A DNA stretch of 64,000 bases from Massilia agri (lineage in GTDB: Bacteria; Pseudomonadota; Gammaproteobacteria; Burkholderiales; Burkholderiaceae_D), in NCBI RefSeq assembly GCF_024753255.1, contig NZ_JANUHA010000016.1, positions 62,001-126,000 on the forward strand, read 5' to 3'. A program made the position numbers and the translations under genes. Below the pieces are notes generated by a model. That model was not told the origin of the DNA and searched no databases. It was given only the letters and a program-made list of their open reading frames with translations. Shown here piece after piece: positions 56,167-64,000 of this stretch (its first letter is position 1; every line of letters begins with the position of its first letter).

Positions 56167-56647
56167 GGAAAAAGAAGTTGATAAGGTCAACCGTTTTTTG
56201 TCGTCCGGCGAAGGCGAGGTGATGGAGGCCATGCACACGATCATGCACCTGTACCGCTCGCGAAAGTATGGCGCGCTGCCCATCGACGCCGGCGGGGCGG
56301 GCGAGATCAGCCATATGGAGAGCAAGGCGCTCGGCTATTTTGCGCGCCGCCCCGGCGCCACCCAGCGCGACCTGGTCCAGCATTCCGGTCGCGACAAGGC
56401 CCAGGTGACCCGCCTGGTGCAGGGCCTGCGCGACAAGGGCCTGCTGGAGGCGCGGCAGGACGAGCATGACCGGCGCAGCACGCGCCTGTTCCTGAGCCCG
56501 CAAGGCGCGACCGTCTTCGCCGACATGCACCGCCATGGCCAGCAACTGGCCGCCCGTGCGCTGGCGGACCTGAGCCTTGAAGAGCGGGGCCAGCTGGCGG
56601 GCCTGCTGGCCAAGGTCGAAGCCCGGCTGCGCGCCGAACAGGACTGA
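56165..56647 (+). CDS. MarR family transcriptional regulator
   Basis: 160-residue winged-helix regulator: ESKALGYFARRPGATQRDLV, recognition helix SGRDKAQVTRLVQGLRDKGL, and wing EARQDEHDRRSTRLFLSPQG. Three in-frame starts crowd together (TTG 56147, ATG 56153, ATG 56165), none with a Shine-Dalgarno sequence. Since GATAAT at 56149 could be a -10 box, the mRNA may be leaderless and begin at or near ATG 56165. Likely autoregulates and controls the divergent siderophore-interacting protein gene. Confidence 0.88.
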   Translation: MEKEVDKVNRFLSSGEGEVMEAMHTIMHLYRSRKYGALPIDAGGAGEISHMESKALGYFARRPGATQRDLVQHSGRDKAQVTRLVQGLRDKGLLEARQDEHDRRSTRLFLSPQGATVFADMHRHGQQLAARALADLSLEERGQLAGLLAKVEARLRAEQD

Positions 56648-56650
56648 CAT

Positions 56651-57187
56651 TCACCCCACGCGGCGGAACAGCCCGGGATAGTCGCGCACCAGGCCCCGCT
56701 CATCCACCTCGAGCGTGGCTTCGAAGCCACTGTCCAGCGCCTCGAAGCGATAGCGGCCATCGGGCAATCTCGTATATGCCTGGGGCGCGCGGTGCACGGC
56801 GAGGTCCGGCACGCTGATCCAGGCCATGAGCAGCTCGGTGCGCTGGCCCAGCTGGCCGCCCAGGCGGCGGATCGGCAGGGTGTTCGTGAAGGGAGTGGCC
56901 GAGATGTCGACGTCGGCGCAGCCGTGGAGGTGCGGCAAGGCTTGGCCATCGCCGTCGCGCCAGGCGCCGTCGCCGTCGGTGGTCAGCACAATGGACTTGC
57001 CTCCAGCTACGTGGACCTCGACGGAACGGACACGCCAGCCGCTGTCGCAGCAGATCCGGTAGTTGAAGGCGCAGGGGCCATCGCAAATGACCGTTCCTTC
57101 CGCGACGATCACGTCCTCCCGCTGTTGCAGGTCGAGATGTTCAAGCCCGGCACCGTCCTCGGTGCGCCAGCGATAGTTGCGTTTCAT
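56651..57187 (-). CDS. Putative glycolipid-binding family protein
   Basis: 178-residue protein of the putative glycolipid-binding (PF06475-like) family: NYRWRTEDGAGLEHLDLQQR, AFNYRICCDSGWRVRSVEVH, CADVDISATPFTNTLPIRRL and VPDLAVHRAPQAYTRLPDGR. No signal peptide, so cytoplasmic despite the name. ATG 57187 starts MKRNYRW. It ends 3 bp from the convergent MarR gene. Biochemical role not established in the family. Confidence 0.85.
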   Translation of the reverse strand: MKRNYRWRTEDGAGLEHLDLQQREDVIVAEGTVICDGPCAFNYRICCDSGWRVRSVEVHVAGGKSIVLTTDGDGAWRDGDGQALPHLHGCADVDISATPFTNTLPIRRLGGQLGQRTELLMAWISVPDLAVHRAPQAYTRLPDGRYRFEALDSGFEATLEVDERGLVRDYPGLFRRVG

Positions 57188-57267
57188 GAGCGCCCCTGTT
57201 TTGCGCCCGCGGTAGCACGCCGCAAGCGGGCCCGCCGCGCGCTTCGCCTTGCACGGCGGTGGAGGTC

Positions 57268-57465
57268 TCAGTCGTTGCGCGGATAGCGGCGCCGCTCGAT
57301 GCGCCGGCGGCGCTCGGGCGCTTCAACCGCGCGCAGCAGGATGTCGCGTGGGATGTGGCAGTTGTCGAGGTAATCGAGCGCAAAGCGCAGGCCCCGGGTT
57401 TCCGCCAGGAAGAAGGCGTACTCGGCAGTTACTGCGGTCTCGTCGTCTCGTCGTCGTTGCGGCAT
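57268..57465 (-). CDS. Small basic hypothetical protein
   Basis: 65 residues: MPQRRRDDETAVTAEYAFFL, AETRGLRFALDYLDNCHIPR, then a very basic tail ERRRRIERRRYPRND. It looks like a compact helical protein with a nucleic-acid-friendly C-terminus. The ribosome site is weak, and the high GC makes chance frames common, so this is a moderate call. Family unknown. Confidence 0.45.
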   Translation of the reverse strand: MPQRRRDDETAVTAEYAFFLAETRGLRFALDYLDNCHIPRDILLRAVEAPERRRRIERRRYPRND

Positions 57466-57604
57466 GGTTCGCTCTCTGCCGGCGCCAGGGTGGCGTCGGC
57501 CATTGGACAGGCGGCAGAGGGGATGCCTCTGCCTGGCCGGTACCCCGATGACTCATACCGACTTGTTGTCAATATTACATGATCGCAGGCGCACGCACCG
57601 TTGA

Positions 57605-57630
57605 TTGTGTTAGCGATTGTTACAACACAA
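57605..57630. promoter_or_regulatory. Inverted repeat in the cheV / small-gene intergenic region
   Basis: TTGTGTT (57605-57611) and AACACAA (57624-57630), a perfect 7+12+7 dyad in a locally AT-rich stretch, about 140 bp upstream of the small basic gene and 60 bp past the cheV stop. Could be a regulator site; no terminator-like T-run. Confidence 0.3.
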
Positions 57631-57690
57631 CGGGAGATGCCGGGAAGGCGTTGACACGCGGACGCCGGATGGCGCCCGCGTCGGGAAGGC

Positions 57691-58650
57691 TTACTGGCGC
57701 AGCAGGCGGCGCAGGGTGGTGGCGAGGTCTTCGGCCGAGAACTTGGCGACGTAGGCGTCGGCCTGGACGTTCTTGACGTGTTCCTCGTTGGTGGTGCCCG
57801 ACAGCGAGGAGTGGATTACCACCGGCATGCCCGAGAAGCGACCGGTCTTTTTGATATTGCGGGTGAGCGTGAACCCATCCATCTCCGGCATCTCGAGGTC
57901 GGTCAGGACCAGGGCGACCTTGTCGTGCACGTTCTTGCCCTCGGCTTCGGCCGCATTGGCGATGCTGTTCAATTGGTCCCAGGCTTCCTTGCCGCTCTTG
58001 GTCAAGATGAAGGGCAGGCCCATCGCATTCAGGCCGTCTTCGATCAGGGCGCGTGCGACCACGGAGTCGTCCGCCGCCAGGATCACCGAGCCCGGCTTGA
58101 TGTGGATCTTGGCGCCGACGGTCTGCTGGTTGATTTCGGGACCGGAATCCGGGTTCATGTCGCGCAGGATGGTCTCGACATCGAGCACCTGGGCCAGGCG
58201 GCCCGGTTCGCCGTCGATCTCCGGCAGGCGGGCGATGCTGGTCACCATGCCGCTGGCGGCGGTACGCTCGGCGGACATCACCTGGCTCCAGTCCAGGCGC
58301 ACGATCTCTTCGACGCTCTCGACCGCGAAGGCCTGGGTAGTGCGGGCGAATTCCGTCACCAGCATGATGTTCAGGCCGGTCTTCGGCTTGACGCCGGCGA
58401 TCGCCGGCAGGTCCAGTACCTGGATGATCTGGCCGCGGAGGTTGACCACGCCCAGCACGTGGGGCATCGAGCCGGCAACGGCGGTAATCTCGGGCATCGC
58501 GACGATCTCGCGGATCTTGAACACGTTGATGCCGAACAGCTCGCTGCGCTCGCCGTTCTCGTCGCCGCCGAGGCGGAACAGGAGGAGCTCGAATTTATTG
58601 GTGCCAGTGAGGTTGCTGCGCTCGTCGACTTCTTGTTGAACCGATTTCAT
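57691..58650 (-). CDS. cheV: Chemotaxis coupling protein CheV (CheW-receiver)
   Basis: 319-residue adaptor between chemoreceptors and CheA. The CheW domain (about 20-165) has FGINVFKIREIVAMPEITAV and HVLGVVNLRGQIIQVLDLPA. The receiver domain (about 188-318) has AADDSVVARALIEDGL, phospho-Asp in LVLTDLEMPEMDGFTLTRNI and Lys in ADAYVAKFSAEDL, so it should be phosphorylatable, unlike the receiver of the gene at 8325-9953. It is a solitary gene, away from any che cluster in the window. Confidence 0.95.
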   Translation of the reverse strand: MKSVQQEVDERSNLTGTNKFELLLFRLGGDENGERSELFGINVFKIREIVAMPEITAVAGSMPHVLGVVNLRGQIIQVLDLPAIAGVKPKTGLNIMLVTEFARTTQAFAVESVEEIVRLDWSQVMSAERTAASGMVTSIARLPEIDGEPGRLAQVLDVETILRDMNPDSGPEINQQTVGAKIHIKPGSVILAADDSVVARALIEDGLNAMGLPFILTKSGKEAWDQLNSIANAAEAEGKNVHDKVALVLTDLEMPEMDGFTLTRNIKKTGRFSGMPVVIHSSLSGTTNEEHVKNVQADAYVAKFSAEDLATTLRRLLRQ

Positions 58651-58810
58651 ATTCCGCCGTGATAGTGATAATGCCGATGGGAAAGCATTTTACGTGCGAA
58701 ATACAGGAAATCGTAAAGACTGCCTCAAGTTCGGCAATTTTTCGGTCGGACCAAAGCACAAAAACAACGAATTCTCACACTTTCTTGCCGTTTCGACCAG
58801 ACCGTTTGCC

Positions 58811-60664
58811 TCAGGCGCCTGCCGCGCGGTCCGGCGCGACGAAGGCCAGGCCTTCTTCGAAGGAGCGCAGGATCATGTCGACGTGGGGCTCGACCAGGGC
58901 GCGCTTGGGCAGCTGCTCGTCGTAGGGCAGCAGCACCGTCACCAGGAGGGCTTCCGGCAGGTCGGCGCGCAGGCTTGCCACCTCCGTGCGCCACTCGTCG
59001 AGATTGTCCTGGCGCGGATAGGTGATGAAGATGGTCGACACCAGGTCCGGTCCGGTGCCTTCCGGCCTTTCGTGCGCGCTGCCTGCGATGATGCTGCGCG
59101 CATCCACGTCGCCTTCGCGCAGGGCCCGCACCAGCAGCTCGGTGAGGAATTCGTCGCGCTCGGACGGCAGGCCGGCGCACAGCACGATGGAGCCGGCCGG
59201 CACGTCGAGCGAGCCCTGCCAGCGGCCGAAGCGCGCCTCGCGCATCTGGCGCAGGTGGGCGCCGATGTTGGCGTCCAGCAGCGGCACCGGCTTGCGACGC
59301 ATGCGCGAGCGCCGGTCCGAGCTCGATGACACGGTCTCGGCGATGTTGGCGATCACCGCGCGCATCCTTTCCTGCTGGGCCTTGTCGATCAGGCCGGCGC
59401 CCAGGTCCGAGACCGCCATGCGCAGGCCGGGGAGCAGCACGTGGTCGCAGTAGCGCGCGAAGCTGTAGCGGCGCACATAGGCTTGCGCATCCTTGCCCAG
59501 TTCTTCCGCTTCGCCCGCCAGCACGCGCTGGTGGAAGCGCTCGGCGTCCGTCATGTTCGGCGCGTCGCCCAGCAGGATGGTGACCGGCGCCAGGCCGCGC
59601 ACGTGGCGCCCGGCCACCACCAGGCACAGGGTCAGCGGAGTCGACAGCAGCAGTCCCACAGGGCCCCACAGCACGCCCCAGAACAGGGCCGAGACGATCA
59701 CCGCCAGCGGAGAGAGGCCGGAACTGTGGCCATAGACGTTCGGTTCGATGAAGTTCGCCAGCAGCAGCTCGAAAGCGAGGAAGATCGCCATGCAGGTCAG
59801 GGCCAGGGTCCAGCCCGGGTCGATCGCGGCGACGAACACGGCGATGATGGCGCCGGCCAGCAGCACGCCGAGATAGGGCACGAAGCGCAGCACCCCGCTC
59901 AGGACGCCCCACAGCACGGCATGCGGGACGCCGGCCAGCCACAGCGACAGGCCGATCACGATGCCGAAGGTGGCGTTCACGATGAACTGCGAGAAGAAGA
60001 AGCGCGATACGCCCTGGGCGGCGTCGCCGAGCGTGCGGATGGTGCGGCTGACCTCCGCCTGCCCGGCGAGCCGCACCAGGCGGTCGCGCAGGGAACCCTG
60101 CTCCAGCAGGATGAAGACCAGCAGGATCAGCACCACGCCGGCTTCGCCCACCGGCCCCCAGACCAGGGCGATGGCGCGGCCCAGCGTGTCCTTCATGGTG
60201 CGCGGGACCCGCACCTCGACCGGCACCGGCTGGTTGGCGGCCGCCAGCGTGCCGCGCCGGGCGCGGGTCGGCTCCACCGTGCCCGGCGGCGCCACCGCCG
60301 TGAGCTCGGCTTCGATCCGGGTCAGCGGCCGCTCGACCATGTCGCGCACCTTGACCACCTTGGCCTTGATCGCGGCCCGGTACTGCGGCAGGTCGCGCGT
60401 GATCGTGACCAGCTGGCTGGCCAGCACCGCGCCGATGCCCACCACGCAGGTGGCGACCAGGGCGACCGAGAGCAGCACCGCCGGCATGCGCGCCAGCCCC
60501 GCCCGCGTCATGCTGCGCACCAACGGCGCCAGCACCAGGCTCAGGATCAGCGCCAGGGCCAGGGGTTCCAGCACGTCGCGGCCGAAATACAGCAGGCCGA
60601 TGACGCAGGTGGCGCTGACCACGCTGTTGGCGGAAAGGCGCAGGGAAGGAAGCGGGACATTCAT
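58811..60664 (-). CDS. AI-2E family (PerM-like) transporter with long C-terminal domain
   Basis: 617-residue inner-membrane protein. The PerM/AI-2E core (1 to about 375) has about eight helices, including LALALILSLVLAPLVRSMTR, FVPYLGVLLAGAIIAVFVAA and VIVSALFWGVLWGPVGLLLS. The remaining 240 residues are soluble (LGKDAQAYVRRYSFARYCDH; GSIVLCAGLPSERDEFLTEL) and absent from the usual 350-380-residue members. Substrate unknown; the family includes quorum-signal and Na+/H+ carriers. ATG 60664 was chosen over a TTG at 60697; neither has a clear ribosome site. Confidence 0.88.
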   Translation of the reverse strand: MNVPLPSLRLSANSVVSATCVIGLLYFGRDVLEPLALALILSLVLAPLVRSMTRAGLARMPAVLLSVALVATCVVGIGAVLASQLVTITRDLPQYRAAIKAKVVKVRDMVERPLTRIEAELTAVAPPGTVEPTRARRGTLAAANQPVPVEVRVPRTMKDTLGRAIALVWGPVGEAGVVLILLVFILLEQGSLRDRLVRLAGQAEVSRTIRTLGDAAQGVSRFFFSQFIVNATFGIVIGLSLWLAGVPHAVLWGVLSGVLRFVPYLGVLLAGAIIAVFVAAIDPGWTLALTCMAIFLAFELLLANFIEPNVYGHSSGLSPLAVIVSALFWGVLWGPVGLLLSTPLTLCLVVAGRHVRGLAPVTILLGDAPNMTDAERFHQRVLAGEAEELGKDAQAYVRRYSFARYCDHVLLPGLRMAVSDLGAGLIDKAQQERMRAVIANIAETVSSSSDRRSRMRRKPVPLLDANIGAHLRQMREARFGRWQGSLDVPAGSIVLCAGLPSERDEFLTELLVRALREGDVDARSIIAGSAHERPEGTGPDLVSTIFITYPRQDNLDEWRTEVASLRADLPEALLVTVLLPYDEQLPKRALVEPHVDMILRSFEEGLAFVAPDRAAGA

Positions 60665-60863
60665 GCGGTGAGGTAGGCGAGCGTCAAGACAAAACAACTA
60701 TGTATAAAGCAAAACGCGGCGTTCGCCAAGTGCGGCGGGCGGGCAGGGTGCCGGCGCGGACCGGCGCGACCGCGAAATGCCCCATGCATATCGACTTTTG
60801 GTGGCCGCGCACGGCAGCGCCCACTAGAATCGGCCTGTTTCCAACACAATGAGGATCTTCATC

Positions 60864-61334
60864 ATGCGCAGACGCTTGCTGGCGCCGCTCCTGGCCGGCC
60901 TGCTGGCCGTTCCCGCCCTTGCCCAGACCCTGCCCTCGGTGGCGGTGCCGCCGGAAGTCGACCGCCTGCTGCGCGACTACGAACGCGCCTGGGCCGCCAA
61001 CGACGCCGGCGCCCTCGCGGCGCTGTTCGCCCCGGACGGCTTCGCCCTGCCCGGTGGCCAGCCGCCGGCGCGCGGCGCCGACAGCATCCGCAAGGCGTAT
61101 TCGCATGGCGGCGGCATGCCGACCACCCTGCGCGCCATCGATTACCGTGCATCGGGCGAGCTGGCCTATGTGGTGGGCGCCTACGGTCCCGCCGGCCAGC
61201 CGGGCGACTTCGGCAAGTTCGTGCTGGTGCTGCGCCGCGTCGACGGACGCTGGCTGATCGCGGCCGACATCGAGAACGCCAACGCGCGCATGGGGCCACC
61301 GCCACGTCCGGCGCCGAAGCCCGCCGCCGGCTAG
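60864..61334 (+). CDS. Exported NTF2-like (SnoaL/DUF4440-type) protein
   Basis: 156 residues with a signal peptide (MRRRLLAPLLAGLLAVPALA) and an NTF2-like domain: LLRDYERAWAANDAGALAAL, FAPDGFALPGGQPPARGADS, FVLVLRRVDGRWLIAADIEN. The fold is a small-ligand pocket used by isomerases and steroid-binding-like proteins; the extreme C-terminus is Pro-rich. ATG 60849 is also possible, but ATG 60864 follows GAGGATCTTCATC. Ligand unknown. Confidence 0.85.
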   Translation: MRRRLLAPLLAGLLAVPALAQTLPSVAVPPEVDRLLRDYERAWAANDAGALAALFAPDGFALPGGQPPARGADSIRKAYSHGGGMPTTLRAIDYRASGELAYVVGAYGPAGQPGDFGKFVLVLRRVDGRWLIAADIENANARMGPPPRPAPKPAAG

Positions 61335-61652
61335 CTGGGTGCAGGTCCGACCACACACCCCGTACGGCGCGTCGGTTGCAAGGGACGCCTTGCGCCCGCT
61401 CGACCCGCACCGGCGCCGCGGCTCGGACAGCACGCGGCGTACGAGATTGCGCAAGGAGCGGTTCGATTCTTGAAGTTAGCATCGGGAGGCGCCACGCATC
61501 GCCGCCATGGGAAAGCCCTGCCCGCGATACGGAAGAGGCCGCTGCGAGGGAGTGTCTTTACCCAGATTTACAAGGTCCCTTGGACGTGGATGAACACTGC
61601 CCGGGGGCATCCCGATACGATCCTTTCATGTGAGCTACTCTGACGACGTCCC
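61335..61652. other. Intergenic region of 318 bp with an imperfect inverted repeat
   Basis: No convincing gene. CGTACGGCGCGT (61361-61372) pairs with ACGCGGCGTACG (61432-61443) with one mismatch, and a nested perfect hairpin GCAAGG-GACG-CCTTGC lies at 61378-61393. The flippase promoter is presumably in the second half, where the sequence becomes less GC-rich, but I see no convincing hexamers. Confidence 0.4.
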
Positions 61653-62903
61653 ATGAGCATGCCGCGGCCCGAGTTCTGGAGGAATGTCGCTACTGTCATG
61701 ACTGGAGCGACAGGCGCGCAGGCGCTGACCCTGCTGGCCGCGCCCCTGCTCACACGCCTGTGCACCCCAGCCGAAATGGGCAGCTTCAGCGTCTGGCTCG
61801 GCGTGATCGCCGTGACCTCGCTCGTCGCCACGCTGCGCGTGGAAAACGCCATGGTGATCGACCACGAACGGCAGCAGCAGCGCCTGTGTTTCGGCGTCGT
61901 CGCCTATGTCGCGACCCTGCTCGCCATCGCGCTCACGCTGTGCTCGCTGTGCGCCTGCGCCTTCGGACTGCCGCCCTTGAGAACGGTGTCCTGGGGCGAG
62001 ATGGCGACGGTTGGCCTGGCAACCTGGATCACCGCAAATATCCAGACGACGCTGGCGTATGCGGCGTCGCACCGGCGCTTCGGCACGGCGGCCAGGATCA
62101 AGCTGCTGCAGGCCGGGACCATCGCGGCCAGCCAGCTCGGATTGCTGTATGCCGGCCTGGACGGCGCCGCCCTGCTGGTGGGGCAATTGATCGGGCTGTG
62201 CGCAGGCCTGCTCGCGGGACGCATGCTGCTGTCGCCGCCCCGCCCGCGCCTGCGCTTCTTCCTCGATCGGGCCCAGCGCGACTACCTCCTGAAGCACAAG
62301 GCCTTCTGGCGCTATTCGCTGCCCTCGAGCCTGCTGAACACGATGGTCGGGCAACTGCCACTATTCATGATCGGCATCCACCACGGGGCGCTGGCCGCAG
62401 GCCTGTTCGCGCTGACGCAGCGGGTGCTGGCCGCACCCACCGCCCTGATCGCCACCTCGATCCTGGAAGTCTTCAAGCGCCAGGCCGTCAACGAGTTCGA
62501 ATCCGTTGGCAATTGCATGGCCGTGTATCGCAGCACCTTCAAGGCCCTGGTGCTGCTGGCCCTGCCGCCGACCCTGCTGCTGCTGCTGTTCTCTCCCGCC
62601 TTGTTCGCCTGGCTCTTCGGCGAGGACTGGCGCGCGGCGGGCGAGCTGGCGCGCATCCTCGCCCCATTGTGCTTCTTGAACTTCGTCGCCAGTCCCCTGA
62701 GCTACGTCTTTTTCGTGGCCGGCAAGCAGCGCATGGAGCTGCTCTGGCAGGTCGCGCTCTTCCTCGCGACCCTTGCGGTCTTCGTGGCGCCCCTGTCGCT
62801 GCATGGCTCCTTGTTCGCCTACGCGCTCGCCCGTTCGCTGCTCTACCTCGTCTATCTGTACATGTCGCACCTGTGTGCGCGCAACGAGCCTGTGCTCGCC
62901 TAG
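61653..62903 (+). CDS. Polysaccharide flippase (Wzx/MOP superfamily)
   Basis: 416-residue membrane protein with about 12 helices that moves lipid-linked oligosaccharide across the inner membrane. It starts NVATVMTGATGAQALTLLAA then PLLTRLCTPAEMGSFSVWLG, the usual MOP-flippase N-terminus, and has FWRYSLPSSLLNTMVGQLPL and LIATSILEVFKRQAVNEFES. A polysaccharide gene cluster probably begins here and continues beyond the window. ATG 61653 has only a weak ribosome site. Confidence 0.88.
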   Translation: MSMPRPEFWRNVATVMTGATGAQALTLLAAPLLTRLCTPAEMGSFSVWLGVIAVTSLVATLRVENAMVIDHERQQQRLCFGVVAYVATLLAIALTLCSLCACAFGLPPLRTVSWGEMATVGLATWITANIQTTLAYAASHRRFGTAARIKLLQAGTIAASQLGLLYAGLDGAALLVGQLIGLCAGLLAGRMLLSPPRPRLRFFLDRAQRDYLLKHKAFWRYSLPSSLLNTMVGQLPLFMIGIHHGALAAGLFALTQRVLAAPTALIATSILEVFKRQAVNEFESVGNCMAVYRSTFKALVLLALPPTLLLLLFSPALFAWLFGEDWRAAGELARILAPLCFLNFVASPLSYVFFVAGKQRMELLWQVALFLATLAVFVAPLSLHGSLFAYALARSLLYLVYLYMSHLCARNEPVLA

Positions 62904-62904
62904 T

Positions 62905-64000
62905 TCAGGGCAGGGTGCCGCGCCGCTGCCTCCTGGCCGCCATGGCGTGGGCGAGGCCGGCAAGCATGCGCAACAGCGCCGCCAGCGCGCCGGTCACGAA
63001 TAGCGCAGCCAGCACCGAGGCCAGTGCCAGGAAGGCGAACCACAGGGAGGCGGACATGGTCGGTTGCTGCATCAGCGGTTGGCCCAGGCGCGCGTCGCCC
63101 AACGCCGTGAGCAGCATGATGACCGGGAAGTGGAAGAAGAAGGTGAAGGAGGCCGCCTGGGCCGACCAGGTGTCGGCTTCCCGCAGGGCCGAGTATGCCC
63201 CGCTTTCGCCCTGCCACGCCTGCCGCTTCGGAAACAGTGACCAGGCAATCGCGGCGAAGCCCAGGCCGGCGCCAAGAAAGCCCAGCTGGATCACCCAGTC
63301 GCGCAGCACCGGTTCCATGCCGCGCGTGCCGGGTCCCAGCACCCGGGACAGCAGCAGCGTCGCGCCGCACAGCAGCAGCGCGGGCAGGAGCGGCGGACGC
63401 CAGGCCCGCGATTCGGCCAGGAAGACCAGGCCGAGGCCGGCCAGCCAGATCGCGGCCCAGATCAGGAATTTGTAAGGCATCAGGAGCATGACCGCGGCCA
63501 GCAGCGCGACCCGTGCGAGGCGGCGCCAGGGCGGCGGCAGGCCGGCGGCGCGCACGAACAGGACCAGCAGGACCAGGGACCAGAACAGGTAGGACAGCAG
63601 GTACAGCATGCTGTTGCCACCGAAGTTGGGGACGACGAAGGGCTGCAGCATGAAGACGTTCCCGAGCAGCGGCACATAGCCGAGCGCGAGCGTGCTGAAT
63701 TCCGGGAAGTCCGTGTACACGCCGGTGCCAATGAACAGGCGCACGCCCGCGTAGTCGAGGAGTGCGCCCAGCACCAGGCCGGGCAACATCAGGCGGTAGA
63801 GCTTGAGGGCGTGCCGGCCCAGGCTGGCGCCGTCTGCGGCCAGCCCGGACCGCTGCCTGTGCAGGATGAGGCCGGCGAGGATGCCGTCGAGGATGAAGAA
63901 GATCGCGTAGGACTCGTGGCCGAGCCCGGTCAGGAAATACAAGCCGGTGAGCAGGATGTTCTTGTCTTCGACGGCGTCGTAGTTGATGAAGGCGAGGAAT
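62905..64000 (-). CDS. Acyltransferase family 3 membrane protein (5' end outside window)
   Basis: Membrane O-acyltransferase of the OafA/OpgC-like kind, probably modifying a polysaccharide. About 365 residues are visible and the frame remains open to the window edge: the segment NYDAVEDKNILLTGLYFLTG lies upstream of an internal ATG (63942), so the start is beyond. About ten hydrophobic segments are visible (FFILDGILAGLILHRQR; YLLSYLFWSLVLLVLFVRAA; FTFFFHFPVIMLLTALGD). It is convergent with the flippase, with one base between the two stops. Confidence 0.85.
   Translation of the reverse strand, partial: FLAFINYDAVEDKNILLTGLYFLTGLGHESYAIFFILDGILAGLILHRQRSGLAADGASLGRHALKLYRLMLPGLVLGALLDYAGVRLFIGTGVYTDFPEFSTLALGYVPLLGNVFMLQPFVVPNFGGNSMLYLLSYLFWSLVLLVLFVRAAGLPPPWRRLARVALLAAVMLLMPYKFLIWAAIWLAGLGLVFLAESRAWRPPLLPALLLCGATLLLSRVLGPGTRGMEPVLRDWVIQLGFLGAGLGFAAIAWSLFPKRQAWQGESGAYSALREADTWSAQAASFTFFFHFPVIMLLTALGDARLGQPLMQQPTMSASLWFAFLALASVLAALFVTGALAALLRMLAGLAHAMAARRQRRGTLP

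Overview
The window is GC-rich, tightly packed bacterial chromosome that looks like a Massilia-type member of the Oxalobacteraceae (Betaproteobacteria). This is inferred from gene content and gene order: three PEP-CTERM proteins, the order mltG-tmk-holB-pilZ...tatD-ankyrin with ygfZ divergent, the msrB-yciB-bolA-ppiC block, and a 657-residue RlhA. I found no rRNA, tRNA, CRISPR array, intact insertion sequence or phage gene. Both ends cut a gene.

Layout. 1-14.2 kb: the end of a YbbA-like ABC ATPase, the NAD(P)H-hydrate repair enzyme, a fused 5-oxoprolinase, a PEP-CTERM protein, a RlmI-like protein that stops before its methyltransferase domain, a CPBP membrane protease, a receiver-TPR protein with Glu in place of the phospho-Asp, and purL with a clear terminator. 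14.2-16.8 kb is an accessory patch: a PEP-CTERM gene with a stop at codon 8, two paralogous glycine-rich disordered proteins, and a frameshifted exported protein. 16.8-21.4 kb is a minus-strand redox and envelope block (two PpiC isomerases, BolA, YciB, MsrB, SelO), in which selO appears to lack a normal start codon. 21.6-36 kb carries lipid metabolism (acyl-CoA ligase, FadB-type protein, thiolase with two SDRs), a D-lactate dehydrogenase, a TetR/RibD-like pair with a palindromic operator, and an MHS transporter.

36-48 kb: a secreted GH18 chitinase with two CBM2-like domains, a TANGO2/DUF4936/YgfZ run, and the mltG-tmk-holB-pilZ cluster. The usual pilZ-tatD adjacency is interrupted by a GNAT gene, an SRPBCC-ArsR operon with two matching operators, and an 85-nt REP-like palindrome. 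After tatD come an ankyrin protein and a PRMT-like methyltransferase. 48-64 kb: LpxO-like hydroxylase, WrbA, a nu-type GST, a proline-rich PEP-CTERM protein, an orphan Bug receptor, RlhA, a siderophore-interacting protein divergent from a MarR gene across a shared palindrome, CheV, a long PerM/AI-2E protein, and the edge of a probable polysaccharide locus (flippase, acyltransferase).

No single novel system stands out. The strongest leads are the SRPBCC-ArsR dual-operator module beside the REP-like palindrome, the PRMT-like protein with an intact double-E spacing, the RlmI piece, the pseudo-receiver TPR protein, and four damaged or oddly started genes within about 15 kb.
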